The position numbers were made by a program, and so were the translations under genes. From an uncultured Verrucomicrobia subdivision 3 bacterium (GTDB lineage Bacteria > Verrucomicrobiota > Verrucomicrobiia > Limisphaerales > UBA11358): DNA of 64,000 nucleotides. Positions 9,472-18,744 of the stretch are shown here, one piece after another. The notes beneath the pieces were generated by a model. The model saw only the letters and a program-made list of their open reading frames with translations, did no database searches and was not told the DNA's origin. The stretch lies in NCBI GenBank assembly GCA_903944085.1, contig CAJAQO010000033.1, forward strand, positions 35,233-99,232. The letters run 5' to 3'. The stretch's first letter is position 1. Every line of letters starts with the position of its first letter.

Positions 9472-11172
9472 TCAGCTCACGCCCATGTTGAGCAGAAATT
9501 CGATGTTGCTCCGCGTTTTCTTGAGTTTGCCGAGCATCAAATCCATCGCCTCGACCGGCGGCACGCCGGTCAGCGCGCGGCGCAAAATGACCACGCGGCT
9601 GGCTTCGTCGGGATGGTAAAGCAGTTCTTCCTTGCGCGTGCCGGAACGTTCGATGTTGATGGACGGAAAAATGCGGCGGTCCACCAGCGCGCGATCCAGA
9701 TGCACTTCCATGTTGCCGGTGCCTTTGAACTCTTCAAAGATCACTTCGTCCATGCGCGAACCGGTGTCCACGAGCGCTGTCGCCATGATCGTGAGCGAGC
9801 CGCCTTCTTCGATATTACGCGCCGCGCCGAAAAAGCGTTTCGGCTTGTGCAGCGCATTGGCGTCCACGCCGCCGGAAAGAATTTTTCCCGAGTGCGGCTG
9901 CACGGTGTTGTAAGCGCGCGCGAGGCGCGTAATCGAATCGAGCAAAATGACCACGTCGCGTTTGTGCTCGACCATGCGGCGGGCTTTTTCGATGACCATT
10001 TCCGCGACTTGCACATGCCGCTCCGGCGGTTCGTCGAACGTCGAGGAAATCACTTCCGCGCCTTTGCAGGAGCGTTCCATGTCCGTGACTTCTTCGGGCC
10101 GCTCATCAATCAGCAGGATGAACAGATACGACTCCGGATTGTTTTTCAAAATCGCGTTGGCGACTTTTTGCATCAAAACGGTTTTGCCCGTGCGCGGCGG
10201 CGCGACGATCAATCCGCGCGTGCCCTTGCCAATTGGGCAAACCAAATCCAGCACGCGCGTGCTCAATTCATCCGCCGCCGTTTCGAGGATGAAGCGGCGG
10301 TTCGGAAACAGCGGCGTCAGATTGTCGAAATGCGTTTTGTCTTTCGCCTTGTCCGGCTCCTCGCCGTCCACGGCTTCGACTTTCAGCAGCGCGAAAAATT
10401 TTTCCTTTTCCTTCGGCGGCCGGATTTGTCCCGCAACCAGATTTCCCGTCTGCAAATCAAACCGGCGAATCTGCGACGGCGACACATAAATATCTTCCGG
10501 GCACGGCAGATAATTAAAACTCTGGGAGCGCAAAAATCCGAAGCCTTCCGGCAAAACTTCGATGACGCCCTCGGAAAATAGCACGCCGGCGCGCGCCGCA
10601 TTTTTTTCGAGAATGTGGAAGATGACCTCGTGCTTGCGCATCGTGCCGTAATTTTCCACGGCATATTCCTTCGCCATCGCGTTCAGTTCGGTCATGCTCA
10701 TTGCCTGCAATTTGGCGATGTTCAGCGACGTCGCGATCTTGTCGCGCTGATAACCGCCGCGACGTTCGGCGAAGCGCATGTCCTCGCCGGTGGGCTCGAC
10801 TGGCGCGGACGGTGGACGCAATTCTGCCGAGGTGGTCGGCGCGGAGAAATTGGACGCATCTTTTTGTGCGTCCGCCTGCGCGGCAGCCTTAATGCTGTCC
10901 ACGGTGCGTTCCGCCGGCATCTCCGGCTCGACCGGAACTGGCGCGCGTGAAATCGAAGCGTGTTTGTGCCGCTCAATCGGCGCTTTGGTTGCCGGCGGTG
11001 CTTTGGTCACCGGCGCTGTTTTGACGATCACTGGCGTCGCCTCAACTGGCGTTTCAACGGGCGGCGCTTCGGCCAGCGGGGTTTCAAGCGTCGGAATTTC
11101 GGCGACGGGCGCAACGGCAGCAACCGCCTTGGCGGTTTTTTTTGTCGGTTTCTTCGTGGGAACTCTGGCCAT
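9472..11172 (-). CDS. rho: transcription termination factor Rho
   Basis: 566 residues. Residues 1-150 are a low-complexity Pro/Ala/Thr/Lys-rich extension absent from E. coli Rho (about 419 residues). Then come the Rho N-terminal helical motif (about 158-193, [13 protein letters not shown]), the RNA-binding cold-shock-like domain (200-270, [30 protein letters not shown]) and the ATPase core with Walker A APPRTGKT near 324-331, Walker [14 protein letters not shown], and the Q/R-loop and C-terminal region ([36 protein letters not shown]). Rho is a hexameric RNA helicase that ends transcription at C-rich, unstructured RNA. Long N-terminal insertions are known in Rho from several phyla and can add RNA affinity. 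The start codon follows a 320-bp non-coding stretch. Confidence 0.97.
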   Translation of the reverse strand: MARVPTKKPTKKTAKAVAAVAPVAEIPTLETPLAEAPPVETPVEATPVIVKTAPVTKAPPATKAPIERHKHASISRAPVPVEPEMPAERTVDSIKAAAQADAQKDASNFSAPTTSAELRPPSAPVEPTGEDMRFAERRGGYQRDKIATSLNIAKLQAMSMTELNAMAKEYAVENYGTMRKHEVIFHILEKNAARAGVLFSEGVIEVLPEGFGFLRSQSFNYLPCPEDIYVSPSQIRRFDLQTGNLVAGQIRPPKEKEKFFALLKVEAVDGEEPDKAKDKTHFDNLTPLFPNRRFILETAADELSTRVLDLVCPIGKGTRGLIVAPPRTGKTVLMQKVANAILKNNPESYLFILLIDERPEEVTDMERSCKGAEVISSTFDEPPERHVQVAEMVIEKARRMVEHKRDVVILLDSITRLARAYNTVQPHSGKILSGGVDANALHKPKRFFGAARNIEEGGSLTIMATALVDTGSRMDEVIFEEFKGTGNMEVHLDRALVDRRIFPSINIERSGTRKEELLYHPDEASRVVILRRALTGVPPVEAMDLMLGKLKKTRSNIEFLLNMGVS

Positions 11173-11492
11173 AAAATTTAATTGGTTGTGAGCAACGGGG
11201 AATTCCGGCTGCCGCCACCTGGCGTGGCGAAAAGGTCACGCATTGGACGCGCAGCTTCGGAAAAAGTTCAAAATGATTTGTTTAACCGAGCGCTTGAGAT
11301 TGTCCTCAATACGGCAGGGGGAATTTCGCAGTCAACTCGCGGCCAGTCTCGCGCAATCCGCCCGCCAAGTCAAACCCGAATTTCTGGCGGGCTTTCGTTT
11401 TGGCGGGCGCGGAAGCCCAGAAAAACCTGCCGCCCGATTGCAATCGGCGGGCCGTTGGCTGGAGGATTTCGAAGCCGCCGGCGGAGAGTGAA
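11173..11492. other. rho upstream region with a duplicated glyA 3' tail
   Basis: About 320 bp without a convincing gene. On the minus strand the frame ending at 11306 encodes [11 protein letters not shown] then stop, identical to the last residues of the GlyA fusion ending at 11817; 33 of 36 bases match (11306-11341 against 11817-11852). A 14-bp perfect palindrome (CCGATTGCAATCGG) is at 11434-11447, and CCCGCCA (11361-11367) pairs with TGGCGGG (11385-11391). These may be part of a rho leader or a repeat remnant; no clear promoter was seen. Confidence 0.5.
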
Positions 11493-11795
11493 TCACACCA
11501 CCGCTTCTTTTTCCTCCACGGCTTCCTGTTTTAATTCGTCGAGCGCGCGGAAGCGGCTGGCGGCGAAGCCGGCTTCCACGCCGAGATTGTTGGTGGGATT
11601 ATAAAGCCCGACAAGCAGCAGCGACGGCTCCAGCACGCGCCGCATGTCCATGATGAGTTCGTCCGCCTTCACGCCCACGCGCACCGCGCGAACGACGTAA
11701 ACCGTGCCGAGCACCGGCAGCGCGAGATAAAGCTGCTTGACCGTCTCCGGCCATTTGTCATCCACCAGCACAACTTTTTGTCCGACGCTGAACAT
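11493..11795 (-). CDS. small hypothetical protein (100 aa)
   Basis: 100 residues beginning MFSVGQKVVLVDD. The first 60 residues have a beta-rich pattern typical of a small barrel (GQKVVLVDDKWP, LGTVYVVRAVRVG, ELIMDMRR); the C-terminus is acidic and helical (FRALDELKQEAVEEKEAVV). No signal peptide, membrane helix or Cys cluster. It follows the glyA fusion by 21 bp in the same direction, so it is probably co-transcribed. Family not recognised; a KOW/SH3-like nucleic-acid or protein-binding fold is a guess from the pattern only. Confidence 0.65.
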   Translation of the reverse strand: MFSVGQKVVLVDDKWPETVKQLYLALPVLGTVYVVRAVRVGVKADELIMDMRRVLEPSLLLVGLYNPTNNLGVEAGFAASRFRALDELKQEAVEEKEAVV

Positions 11796-11816
11796 AAAAC
11801 GGCTAACAATTTTCGG

Positions 11817-13994
11817 TCAATACGGCAGCGGGAATTTTGCCGTCAACTCGCGCACGCGGGCGCGGACCCTATGCGCGGCGTCCACGTTTTTGACGTCCAT
11901 CAGCACTTCGGAAATCATGTCGGCAATTGCCGCCATCTCGGCTTCCTTCATGCCGCGCGTGGTGCTGGCCGGCGTGCCGAGCCGGATGCCGCTGGCCTGA
12001 AACGGCGAGCGCGTCTCGAACGGAATCGTGTTTTTGTTGACCGTGATGCCGGCCTCGTCGAGCGCGATTTGCGATTCTTTGCCGGTGATGCCTTTCGCGC
12101 CCACGTCCACGAGCATCAAATGATTATCCGTGCCGCCGCTGACGAGCCGGTAGCCATTGCGTTTCATGCCGTCGGCGAGCGCGGCCGCGTTTTTCACGAT
12201 CTGCTGTTGATACGCTTTGAAGCTCGGCTGCAACGCTTCCTGAAAACAAACCGCTTTGCCGGCGATGACGTGCATGAGCGGTCCGCCTTGAATGCCGGGG
12301 AACGCCTGCGAATCAATTTCCTTCGCGTATTTTTCGCGGGTCAAAATCAAGCCGCCGCGCGGACCGCGCAAAGTCTTGTGCGTGGTGGTCGTCACGAAAT
12401 CCGCGTGCTCCATCGGGCTCGGATGGATGCCCGCCGCGACGAGGCCGGCGATGTGCGCGATGTCCGCGAGCAGATACGCGCCGACTTCGCGGGCGATCTC
12501 GCCCATGCGCTTGAAATCAATGATGCGCGGATACGCGCTCGCGCCGATGGTGATCATCTTCGGCTTGTGTTCGCGCGCCATTGCGGCGATCTGGTCGTAA
12601 TCAATCAGCTCGGTTTCCTTGCTCACACCGTAGTGGACGATCTCAAAAAACTTGCCGGAGAAATTCGCCTTGTTGCCGTGCGTCAAATGTCCGCCGTGGC
12701 TCAAATCCATCGTCAGCATTTTGTCGCCGGGTTTCAGGAACGCGAAATAAACGGCCATGTTCGCGCCGGAGCCGGAGTGCGGCTGGACGTTGGCGTGTTC
12801 TGCGCCGAACAGTTTTTTGGCGCGGTCAATCGCGAGTTGCTCGATGACGTCCACATTTTCGCAGCCGCCATACCAGCGTTTTTTCGGATAGCCTTCGGCG
12901 TATTTATTCGTCAGCACTGAGCCTTGCGCTTCCATCACGGCCGGGCTGGTGAAATTTTCCGACGCGATCAGCTCGATATTTTCCTGCTGGCGCACGCGTT
13001 CGCGCTCGATCGTCGCGGCGATTTCGGGATCAACATTGCACAACCGCAATTTGGCGGCGGCGAACTTCGCATCCATTTTCAACACGCGGCGTTCGTGCCG
13101 TCCGCCTTCAAACTTCGCGCTGAGGAAGGCTTCGAGAATTTTCTTCGCGAGGTCGGGCGCGGTGTTTTTGCCGCTCAAACAAAGGACATTCACGTCGTTG
13201 TGCTGGCGGCAGAGCGCGGCGGCGACGGCGTCGCCGATGAGTGCGGCGCGCACGCCCGAAATTTTGTTGGCGGTGATGGTCATGCCGACGCCGCTGGTGC
13301 AGACGAGCAGGCCGAGTTCCGCTTTGCCATCCGCGACCGCCTGGGCGGCCGGCTTGGCGAAATCCGGATAATCATCCGCCGGGTCTTTCGTGGTCGCGCC
13401 AAAATCCGCGACGGTCAAGCCGCGTTCGCGCAGCCAGGCCTTGAGCGTTTCCTTGAGCTCCAGCCCGCCGTGATCCGCGCCGAGCGCGAAATTGGCGATG
13501 CTGGCGGCGCCGTGGTGTTCCGTTTTCGGCAAAATATTTTGTTGTTCCATAAATTTCAAAAGCGTCACGATGCCTTGTTCGATCTGGTCGCGGCACTCGG
13601 CATAAACTTGATACGGGCTGCCGATGGGATCGCTGATGTCCTTTTCGTAAGGCTCCAGCGTCTCGTCAAATTCCCGCAGCAGAAACGTTTTCTCCGCCAT
13701 CTGCGGATACAGCAGCGCCACGGTGTCCACATGACTGTGCGTCATGCCGAAAATGTAGTCCGCCGAACGCACCAGCTCCGCTGTCAGCGCGCGGCTGCGC
13801 TGGCTGGCGATGTCAATGCCGATCTCCTTCATCGCCTGCACGGAATGATGCGTCGGCGGCTGGCCGTCCAGCGCGCCCAAACCGGCCGACAGCACGCGGA
13901 AATCGCCGCGCCCTTTGACGGCGTGGCGAAAAAGCCCTTCGGCCATCGGACTGCGGCAAACATTGCCTGTGCAGAGAAAAAGAATTGTCTTCAT
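11817..13994 (-). CDS. glyA: three-domain fusion: LMW protein phosphatase - ribose-5-phosphate isomerase B - serine hydroxymethyltransferase
   Basis: 725 residues read without interruption; I start at 13994 ([11 protein letters not shown]), the phosphatase start, rather than 39 bp upstream. Residues 1-150 are a low-molecular-weight phosphatase: P-loop C8TGNVCR14S and the acid Asp122-Pro. Residues about 169-305 are RpiB: GADHGG, Cys232 in CTSGVGM, RQHND. Residues about 313-725 are serine hydroxymethyltransferase: [15 protein letters not shown], and PLP Lys540 in TTTTHK. All three sites look intact. SHMT makes glycine and methylene-THF from serine; RpiB interconverts ribose and ribulose 5-phosphates. 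In B. subtilis the separate genes lie in the same order (ywlE, rpiB/ywlF, ywlG, glyA), so the protein looks like a collapsed operon. Val at the P-loop position where YwlE has Thr argues against arginine-phosphatase specificity. Confidence 0.93.
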   Translation of the reverse strand: MKTILFLCTGNVCRSPMAEGLFRHAVKGRGDFRVLSAGLGALDGQPPTHHSVQAMKEIGIDIASQRSRALTAELVRSADYIFGMTHSHVDTVALLYPQMAEKTFLLREFDETLEPYEKDISDPIGSPYQVYAECRDQIEQGIVTLLKFMEQQNILPKTEHHGAASIANFALGADHGGLELKETLKAWLRERGLTVADFGATTKDPADDYPDFAKPAAQAVADGKAELGLLVCTSGVGMTITANKISGVRAALIGDAVAAALCRQHNDVNVLCLSGKNTAPDLAKKILEAFLSAKFEGGRHERRVLKMDAKFAAAKLRLCNVDPEIAATIERERVRQQENIELIASENFTSPAVMEAQGSVLTNKYAEGYPKKRWYGGCENVDVIEQLAIDRAKKLFGAEHANVQPHSGSGANMAVYFAFLKPGDKMLTMDLSHGGHLTHGNKANFSGKFFEIVHYGVSKETELIDYDQIAAMAREHKPKMITIGASAYPRIIDFKRMGEIAREVGAYLLADIAHIAGLVAAGIHPSPMEHADFVTTTTHKTLRGPRGGLILTREKYAKEIDSQAFPGIQGGPLMHVIAGKAVCFQEALQPSFKAYQQQIVKNAAALADGMKRNGYRLVSGGTDNHLMLVDVGAKGITGKESQIALDEAGITVNKNTIPFETRSPFQASGIRLGTPASTTRGMKEAEMAAIADMISEVLMDVKNVDAAHRVRARVRELTAKFPLPY

Positions 13995-14060
13995 CAAAAA
14001 CCGAGTTGTAAAAGGTGGTTGGCCCGAAGCCAATCGTCAATCCGAAAGGTGAAATCCGGC

Positions 14061-14158
14061 AGAATTAAGTCTTAATCCTAATCGCCATCGTAATCTTAAT
14101 CCGCTTCATCCAGGGTAACCAGCGCCGGCGATTACGAACAAGATTAAGATTACGAGGC
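14061..14158. repeat. fold-back element with TAATC-type repeat arms
   Basis: Left arm contains TAATCCTAATC and CGTAATCTTAATC (14089-14101); right arm contains GATTACG and GATTAAGATTACG (14142-14154), the exact reverse complement of the 13-mer. The arms enclose about 30 bp. It lies between the fusion gene start and the end of the S41-like gene, both on the minus strand. Confidence 0.75.
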
Positions 14159-14171
14159 TGCCAGCCAAAAA

Positions 14172-14834
14172 TCAACCGCGCGGCTGGTGCAAAACCGCCA
14201 GCGCCTTCAGCAAATCCACCGCCCGCGCCAGCGCCGGGTCGGCGATGACCGGCAGCGGGGGCGCGGCGCGCGGCGTGGCGGGTTCGCCGTCCTCGTCGCC
14301 GTCCTTGATGCGTTTACGGACCAGTTCCGCCTCGCTTGTATGGTCCACGAACGTCAGCAGGCTGTTGGTGCCGGAAAAAAGGGCCGCACGGCGGGTGTCG
14401 GCGGTGGCGTAGGGATTGTCTTGAAACCGTTTTTCGTCGTCCACGCTGGCGGCCACGGCGATGTCCGGCGCAATTTCCCCCGGCGAATTGGTGCTGCCGA
14501 TGACGATGGCCGAGGCGCTGGCGCGCAATTGGGTCGCCAGCGCCGCCGCCGTCCCGCGTGTCTGGCTGTTCACGAGAATCACGAGCGGCGATTTCGTCCG
14601 GTTGAAACAATCGGCGGCGTCGCTGGCGGCACCGTCCGCAAACCGCAGGTCCAGCACCGTGCCGGCGAGGCGGTTGGTCGGGCTGGCGGCGCGAAGCTGT
14701 TCCGCAAAATGTTCCGGCAGGCGGCTGGCGCGGACACAGAGAATGTCGTTGCCCAGCAGGGAGATTTTCAACGGCGTTTCCGCCGTCCACGCGGTCACGA
14801 CCGTGGCCAGCAACACCAGTGCGCAGGTTTTCAT
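14172..14834 (-). CDS. secreted S41-peptidase-like protein, nucleophile apparently missing
   Basis: 220 residues with a signal peptide (MKTCALVLLATVVTAWTA). Residues about 60-125 read like the core of a C-terminal processing peptidase: GTVLDLRFADGAAS, then PLVILVNSQTRGTAAALATQL, then AIVIGSTNSPGE. In S41 enzymes the segment after VLVN carries the Ser-Ala-Ser nucleophile region; here it is TRGTAA, so the catalytic serine seems absent. There is no PDZ domain and the length is about half of a Ctp protease. It may be a non-catalytic relative or a chance resemblance. It is divergent from the ECF sigma gene, with about 190 bp between them. Confidence 0.6.
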   Translation of the reverse strand: MKTCALVLLATVVTAWTAETPLKISLLGNDILCVRASRLPEHFAEQLRAASPTNRLAGTVLDLRFADGAASDAADCFNRTKSPLVILVNSQTRGTAAALATQLRASASAIVIGSTNSPGEIAPDIAVAASVDDEKRFQDNPYATADTRRAALFSGTNSLLTFVDHTSEAELVRKRIKDGDEDGEPATPRAAPPLPVIADPALARAVDLLKALAVLHQPRG

Positions 14835-15023
14835 TGGCCGGAGAAAATGCGCGACGGCCGGACGAAAGTAAAGTTCCGCTCAATAATCCGCCGGCGTTTT
14901 CGCCCGGGCGGACCGGACGTGAAAGTCAAAATAGAGGAAGTTGCGGCTGCGGTTCCGATCAGTTTTCTCGGTCACGGGCGGGATTTGAAAATTCTTTGGC
15001 GGATTTCCCCGGCCGGCGGCGAT

Positions 15024-16721
15024 ATGCTTCTGAACATGACCGCGAACGACCTTGATTTGCTCCGGCAATTTGCGTGCGACCAGTCGCAGGCCGCCTTCAC
15101 CGCGCTGGTGCACCGCCATGTGAACCTGGTTTTTTCCGCCGCGCGGCGCCAGGTGCGCTCGCCGCAGCTCGCTGAGGAAATTGCACAGTCGGTGTTCGCC
15201 GACCTCGCGCGCGATGCCGGCAAACTGAAGCCGGACACCATTTTGACCGCGTGGCTGTATCAAGTGACGCGGCGGACGGCGGTGGACGTGATCCGCAAGG
15301 AATCGCGCCGCCAGTTGCGCGAACAAACCGCCGTGGAGATGACCGAAATGAATGCGACCGCCGATGATTGGACGCACATCGAACCGCTGCTCGACGACGC
15401 GCTGGCCGCGCTGGATGAAACCGACCGCAGCGCGATCCTGCTCCGCTATTTTGAAAACCAGAGTCTGCGCGAAGTCGGGACCGCGCTCGGCGTGGGCGAT
15501 GACGCTGCGCAAAAGCGTGTCAGCCGCGCCGTGGAACAACTGCGCGGATTTTTTTCAAAACGAAACGCGACCATAGGAGCGAGCGGACTCGTCGTTTTGA
15601 TTTCAGCGAACGCCGTTCAGTCTGCGCCCGCCGGTCTGGCCGTCACCATTTCCGCCACCGCAGTTTTAACCGGAACCGCCGTGCATACTTCAACAGTAAT
15701 TGCCGCCACCAAAACCCTGGCCATGACTATCATTCAGAAAACCCTTGTCACCGTCACCGTTGCCGTGCTGGCTGGAGCGGGAATTTACGAAGCGCACCAA
15801 GCAACGCAACTGCGCGGCCAAATCCAGATGCTCCGGCAAGCGCAGGCACCGCTGGCCGAACCGTTGGCCCGGCTTCAGGCCGAAAACGAACGGCTTTCCA
15901 ACTCAGTCGTTCAAGCCAGAGATGCGCAGGCTTTGTCCAAGGCGCAGTTTAATGAATTGCTGAAATTGCGCGGTCAGGTCGCGCCGGCTCAGGCGAATGC
16001 GCGCGAGCTAACCAAATTAAAATCCACGCTCGCCCAGCAACCCGCCCAGATGCCGGATTTTTTCACCAACGCGCTGGCGACGGGTTTGGGAACGGCGGAA
16101 AAGTGGAAGCTCAAGGATGCGCAAGCCCGGCTTGGCCGCATGAAGAAAATGTTAAACCTCACGGACGCTCAGGCGCAAGCCATCGGCGACACCTTGCAGC
16201 AACACATCCAAAACCAGTCGCAACTGACATTGGCCTTGATCACTGGCAAATTTGCGCCGGAACAACAAAAGGCGCTGGGCGCGGACCATGCCAATGAGCA
16301 GGCGGAAATCGAAGCGGTGTTCACGCCCGAGCAACTGGCCGCCTATCCGGACTATTTGCAGGCGGAGAAAACCACTGCCGCCGATACTTCCGCCAAATTC
16401 GAGGCTGGCCGGATTGCCGATGATTTCAGTCTGACCGCCGCGCAACAGGAACAAATCCACGCGGCGTTTTACCAGATCACCTTGAACGCCCCGGAAGCGG
16501 CTGTCGCCGCCGCCAAGCAGAGCGGCGATCTGGCGGCGGTGGCCAACCTGACCGAACAAATGCAACGGTCTGAACTTGACGAGAAGTTAAAAATCCTGGG
16601 GACCTTTCTCACCCCGGAACAAATCAACACCTACCGCGAGAAGGAAATGAACCAGATCAACCTGCAGGCGTCGGCGATGAAAATGTTTTTTTCACAAAAA
16701 ACCGCCGGCACAGCGAACTGA
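15024..16721 (+). CDS. ECF-type sigma factor with membrane helix and long C-terminal extension
   Basis: 565 residues from ATG 15024; the frame is open upstream, but that part is antisense to the neighbouring gene. ATG 15036 is an alternative start. Residues 12-95 are sigma region 2 (FTALVHRHVNLVFSAARR, LAEEIAQSVFADLAR, TAWLYQVTRR). Residues 120-180 are region 4 (LDETDRSAILLRYFENQSL, REVGTALGVGDDAAQKRVSR). A membrane helix follows at about 240-256, then a coiled coil (258-320) and a 240-residue helical region with two FTPEQ/LTPEQ motifs. Such fusions suggest a sigma factor that is tethered or self-inhibited by its own tail, replacing a separate anti-sigma factor; this is inference. The tail resembles LTXXQ-like Spy/CpxP helical sensors in its PEQ pattern, weakly. 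Confidence 0.88.
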   Translation: MLLNMTANDLDLLRQFACDQSQAAFTALVHRHVNLVFSAARRQVRSPQLAEEIAQSVFADLARDAGKLKPDTILTAWLYQVTRRTAVDVIRKESRRQLREQTAVEMTEMNATADDWTHIEPLLDDALAALDETDRSAILLRYFENQSLREVGTALGVGDDAAQKRVSRAVEQLRGFFSKRNATIGASGLVVLISANAVQSAPAGLAVTISATAVLTGTAVHTSTVIAATKTLAMTIIQKTLVTVTVAVLAGAGIYEAHQATQLRGQIQMLRQAQAPLAEPLARLQAENERLSNSVVQARDAQALSKAQFNELLKLRGQVAPAQANARELTKLKSTLAQQPAQMPDFFTNALATGLGTAEKWKLKDAQARLGRMKKMLNLTDAQAQAIGDTLQQHIQNQSQLTLALITGKFAPEQQKALGADHANEQAEIEAVFTPEQLAAYPDYLQAEKTTAADTSAKFEAGRIADDFSLTAAQQEQIHAAFYQITLNAPEAAVAAAKQSGDLAAVANLTEQMQRSELDEKLKILGTFLTPEQINTYREKEMNQINLQASAMKMFFSQKTAGTAN

Positions 16722-16760
16722 CACCTAACCGGGAGGGTGGCGGTCGGCCGCCGTTTTTCA

Positions 16761-18356
16761 TCAAGCGGTCTCGGCCACCTTGAGCGCGGACTGCTCCCGC
16801 AGTTCCACCCGCCGCGTTTTGCCGCTGATGGTCTTGGGCAGCTCGGTCACAAATTCAATCTCGCGCGGATATTTGTAGGGCGCGGCGGTGTGTTTGCAAT
16901 GCTGCTGGAGTTCATGTTTCAGCTCGTCGCTGGCGGCGGCTTCCGGGCGCAGGATGACGAAGGCTTTGACAACTTGCCCGCGCACGGCATCGGGCTTGCC
17001 GACCACGGCGGCTTCGAGCACGGCGGGATGTTCGAGCAGCACGCTTTCCACTTCAAACGGGCCGATGCGATAGCCGGAGCTTTTGATGACGTCGTCCGTC
17101 CGCCCGATGAACCAGAAATAGCCGTCGGCGTCGCGCACGGCGCGGTCGCGCGTGAGATACCAGCCGGCCTGGAATTGCGCGGCGGTCTCCTCCGGATTGT
17201 GCCAGTATTCGCGGAACAGGCCGAGCGGTCGCACCGGCGCCACGCGCACGGCGATTTCGCCTTCGCGGCCGGCCGGCACTTCGCGCAACTCTTCGTCCAG
17301 CAGCGCGAGTTGATAACCCGGCGTGGGCTGGCCCATCGAGCCGGGCCGGACGGTGGGCTGCAACGAGCGGTAGTTGCCGATGAGTATGACGCTTTCCGTC
17401 TGGCCGTAGCCTTCGTAAAGATCGAGGCCGGTGGCGTTTTTCCAGAGCTTGAAAACTTCGGGGTTGAGCGGCTCGCCCGCCGTCACGCAATGGCGCAGTT
17501 GCGGAAACTGCCACTTGTCCAAATGCTGCCGCACCATGAGGCGCAGCGCCGTGGGCGGCACGCACCAGGTGTTGATGGGAAATTGCGCGAGCACGTCGAG
17601 CGTGTGGGCGGGATCAAACTTGCCGTGGATGTCCACCGCGAACACGCACGCGCCCATGTGCCACGGCCCGAAGAAACTTGACCACGCGGCCTTGCCCCAG
17701 CCGAGATCGGACACGTTCCAATGCACGTCGCCGGGCTGGCAGTCCAGCCACAGCTCGCCCGTCACGCGATGCGCGAGGCCGTAGCTGGCGTGCGTGTGCA
17801 GCACCATCTTGGGTTCGCCGGTCGTGGCGCTGGTGAAATAAATAATTCCCGGCTCGTCGGCGCGCGTCGGTTCGCCGGAAAAATTCGCGGACGCGGCGGA
17901 CAAAGCCGTTTTGAAATCCACCCAGCCCACGGGCGGCGGACACGTCGCCAGCCGCAGGCCGTCAAAGCCGTCCACTTTGGCGATGCCGTCGGCGTTGGTG
18001 ATCACGGCGCGGATGCGCGCGGTTTCCAGCCGGTAAGCCACGTCGCGCGGCATGAGCTGCAGCGTGGCGGGAATCGGCACCGCGCCGAGGCGCGTCAGGC
18101 CGAGCATCGTCACCCACCATTGCCAGACGCGCGGCAGCATGACGAGCACGCGGTCGCCCCGGCGCACGCCGTGCGCGCGAAAGACATTCGCCGCCTGCGC
18201 GCTCAACCGGGAAAGCTCCTGGAAGGTGAATTTCTGCTCCGCGCCGGTCACGCCATCCACGCACCAAAGCGCAATGCGGTCGGGCCGGGAACGGGTCCAG
18301 CCATCAAAGATGTCCGTGGTGAAATTGAAAAACTCAGGCGCAGCGACGGCGTTCAT
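16761..18356 (-). CDS. AMP-forming acyl-CoA synthetase (medium-chain/benzoate-type)
   Basis: 531 residues from the ATG at 18356; an alternative ATG lies 18 bp upstream. ANL-superfamily motifs are in order: P-loop TSATTGEPKMVLHTH (about residue 180), GYGQTES (about 325), the YLTRDRAV region, GRTDDVIKSSGYRIGPFEVE (about 430) and the C-terminal catalytic lysine motif PKTISGKTRR (about 510). These enzymes adenylate a carboxylate and transfer it to CoA. The SDLGWGKAAW segment is typical of medium-chain acyl-CoA synthetases (ACSM/butyryl type). Substrate not predictable. It converges with the sigma factor gene, 39 bp between stops. Confidence 0.92.
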   Translation of the reverse strand: MNAVAAPEFFNFTTDIFDGWTRSRPDRIALWCVDGVTGAEQKFTFQELSRLSAQAANVFRAHGVRRGDRVLVMLPRVWQWWVTMLGLTRLGAVPIPATLQLMPRDVAYRLETARIRAVITNADGIAKVDGFDGLRLATCPPPVGWVDFKTALSAASANFSGEPTRADEPGIIYFTSATTGEPKMVLHTHASYGLAHRVTGELWLDCQPGDVHWNVSDLGWGKAAWSSFFGPWHMGACVFAVDIHGKFDPAHTLDVLAQFPINTWCVPPTALRLMVRQHLDKWQFPQLRHCVTAGEPLNPEVFKLWKNATGLDLYEGYGQTESVILIGNYRSLQPTVRPGSMGQPTPGYQLALLDEELREVPAGREGEIAVRVAPVRPLGLFREYWHNPEETAAQFQAGWYLTRDRAVRDADGYFWFIGRTDDVIKSSGYRIGPFEVESVLLEHPAVLEAAVVGKPDAVRGQVVKAFVILRPEAAASDELKHELQQHCKHTAAPYKYPREIEFVTELPKTISGKTRRVELREQSALKVAETA

Positions 18357-18455
18357 TGCGCCACAGGATAGCAACCCCCATAAGCTTGCTCAATCTTTTG
18401 CCGCGCCGTTTTTGGGAGAAATACTTTGTCGGAATTGCGCCCGCGTGGTTGTTTC

Positions 18456-18536
18456 ATGGTTGAGCCGCGCAAAAACTCCGACCGCCAACTGCTCCGCGCC
18501 GACGCCGAACGCGGCGACGAGGCGGCGGTCATCCGG
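18456..18536 (+). pseudogene. possible ECF sigma factor N-terminal remnant
   Basis: The frame from ATG 18456 reads MVEPRKNSDRQLLRADAERG, then DEAAV, like the first helix of an ECF sigma factor (compare LLRQFACDQSQAAFTALV in the gene at 15024). The similarity stops near 18530, where repeat sequence begins. It could be the stump of a sigma gene cut by the repeat, or chance. Confidence 0.25.
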
Positions 18537-18574
18537 CCTGCGGCCACCTTCTCCCGTTCCCGCGGGCGAAGGAT

Positions 18575-18650
18575 TTTATTTTGTGGGGCGTTTTCCCAGG
18601 GCGGCGCTTGGCTTGCCCTGGGCTATTATCCCTCGCCCTTTCAGGGCTTC
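18575..18650. repeat. double-hairpin dispersed-repeat candidate
   Basis: Two hairpins follow each other: CCCAGGGC (18595-18602) pairs with GCCCTGGG (18615-18622), then GCCCT (18635-18639) pairs with AGGGC (18643-18647). The sequence is reminiscent of palindromic repeats dispersed in Verrucomicrobiota and Planctomycetes. Together with 18375-18744 it forms a stretch without an intact gene upstream of the XRE gene. Confidence 0.45.
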
Positions 18651-18744
18651 GGTTTGGCTTCGCGTCAATTCGCACAATGCAGGTCAAAAAAATCCACTGG
18701 ACGAAAACCGGCGGAGGTGACATGCTCGCACTCATCTTCGGGCT

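Noticed and set aside
14187..15023. N-terminal extension of the sigma factor frame (844 aa)
   Set aside because: This part is antisense to the S41-like gene and has shadow-frame composition (Arg/Gln/His-rich); sigma homology starts near 15024.
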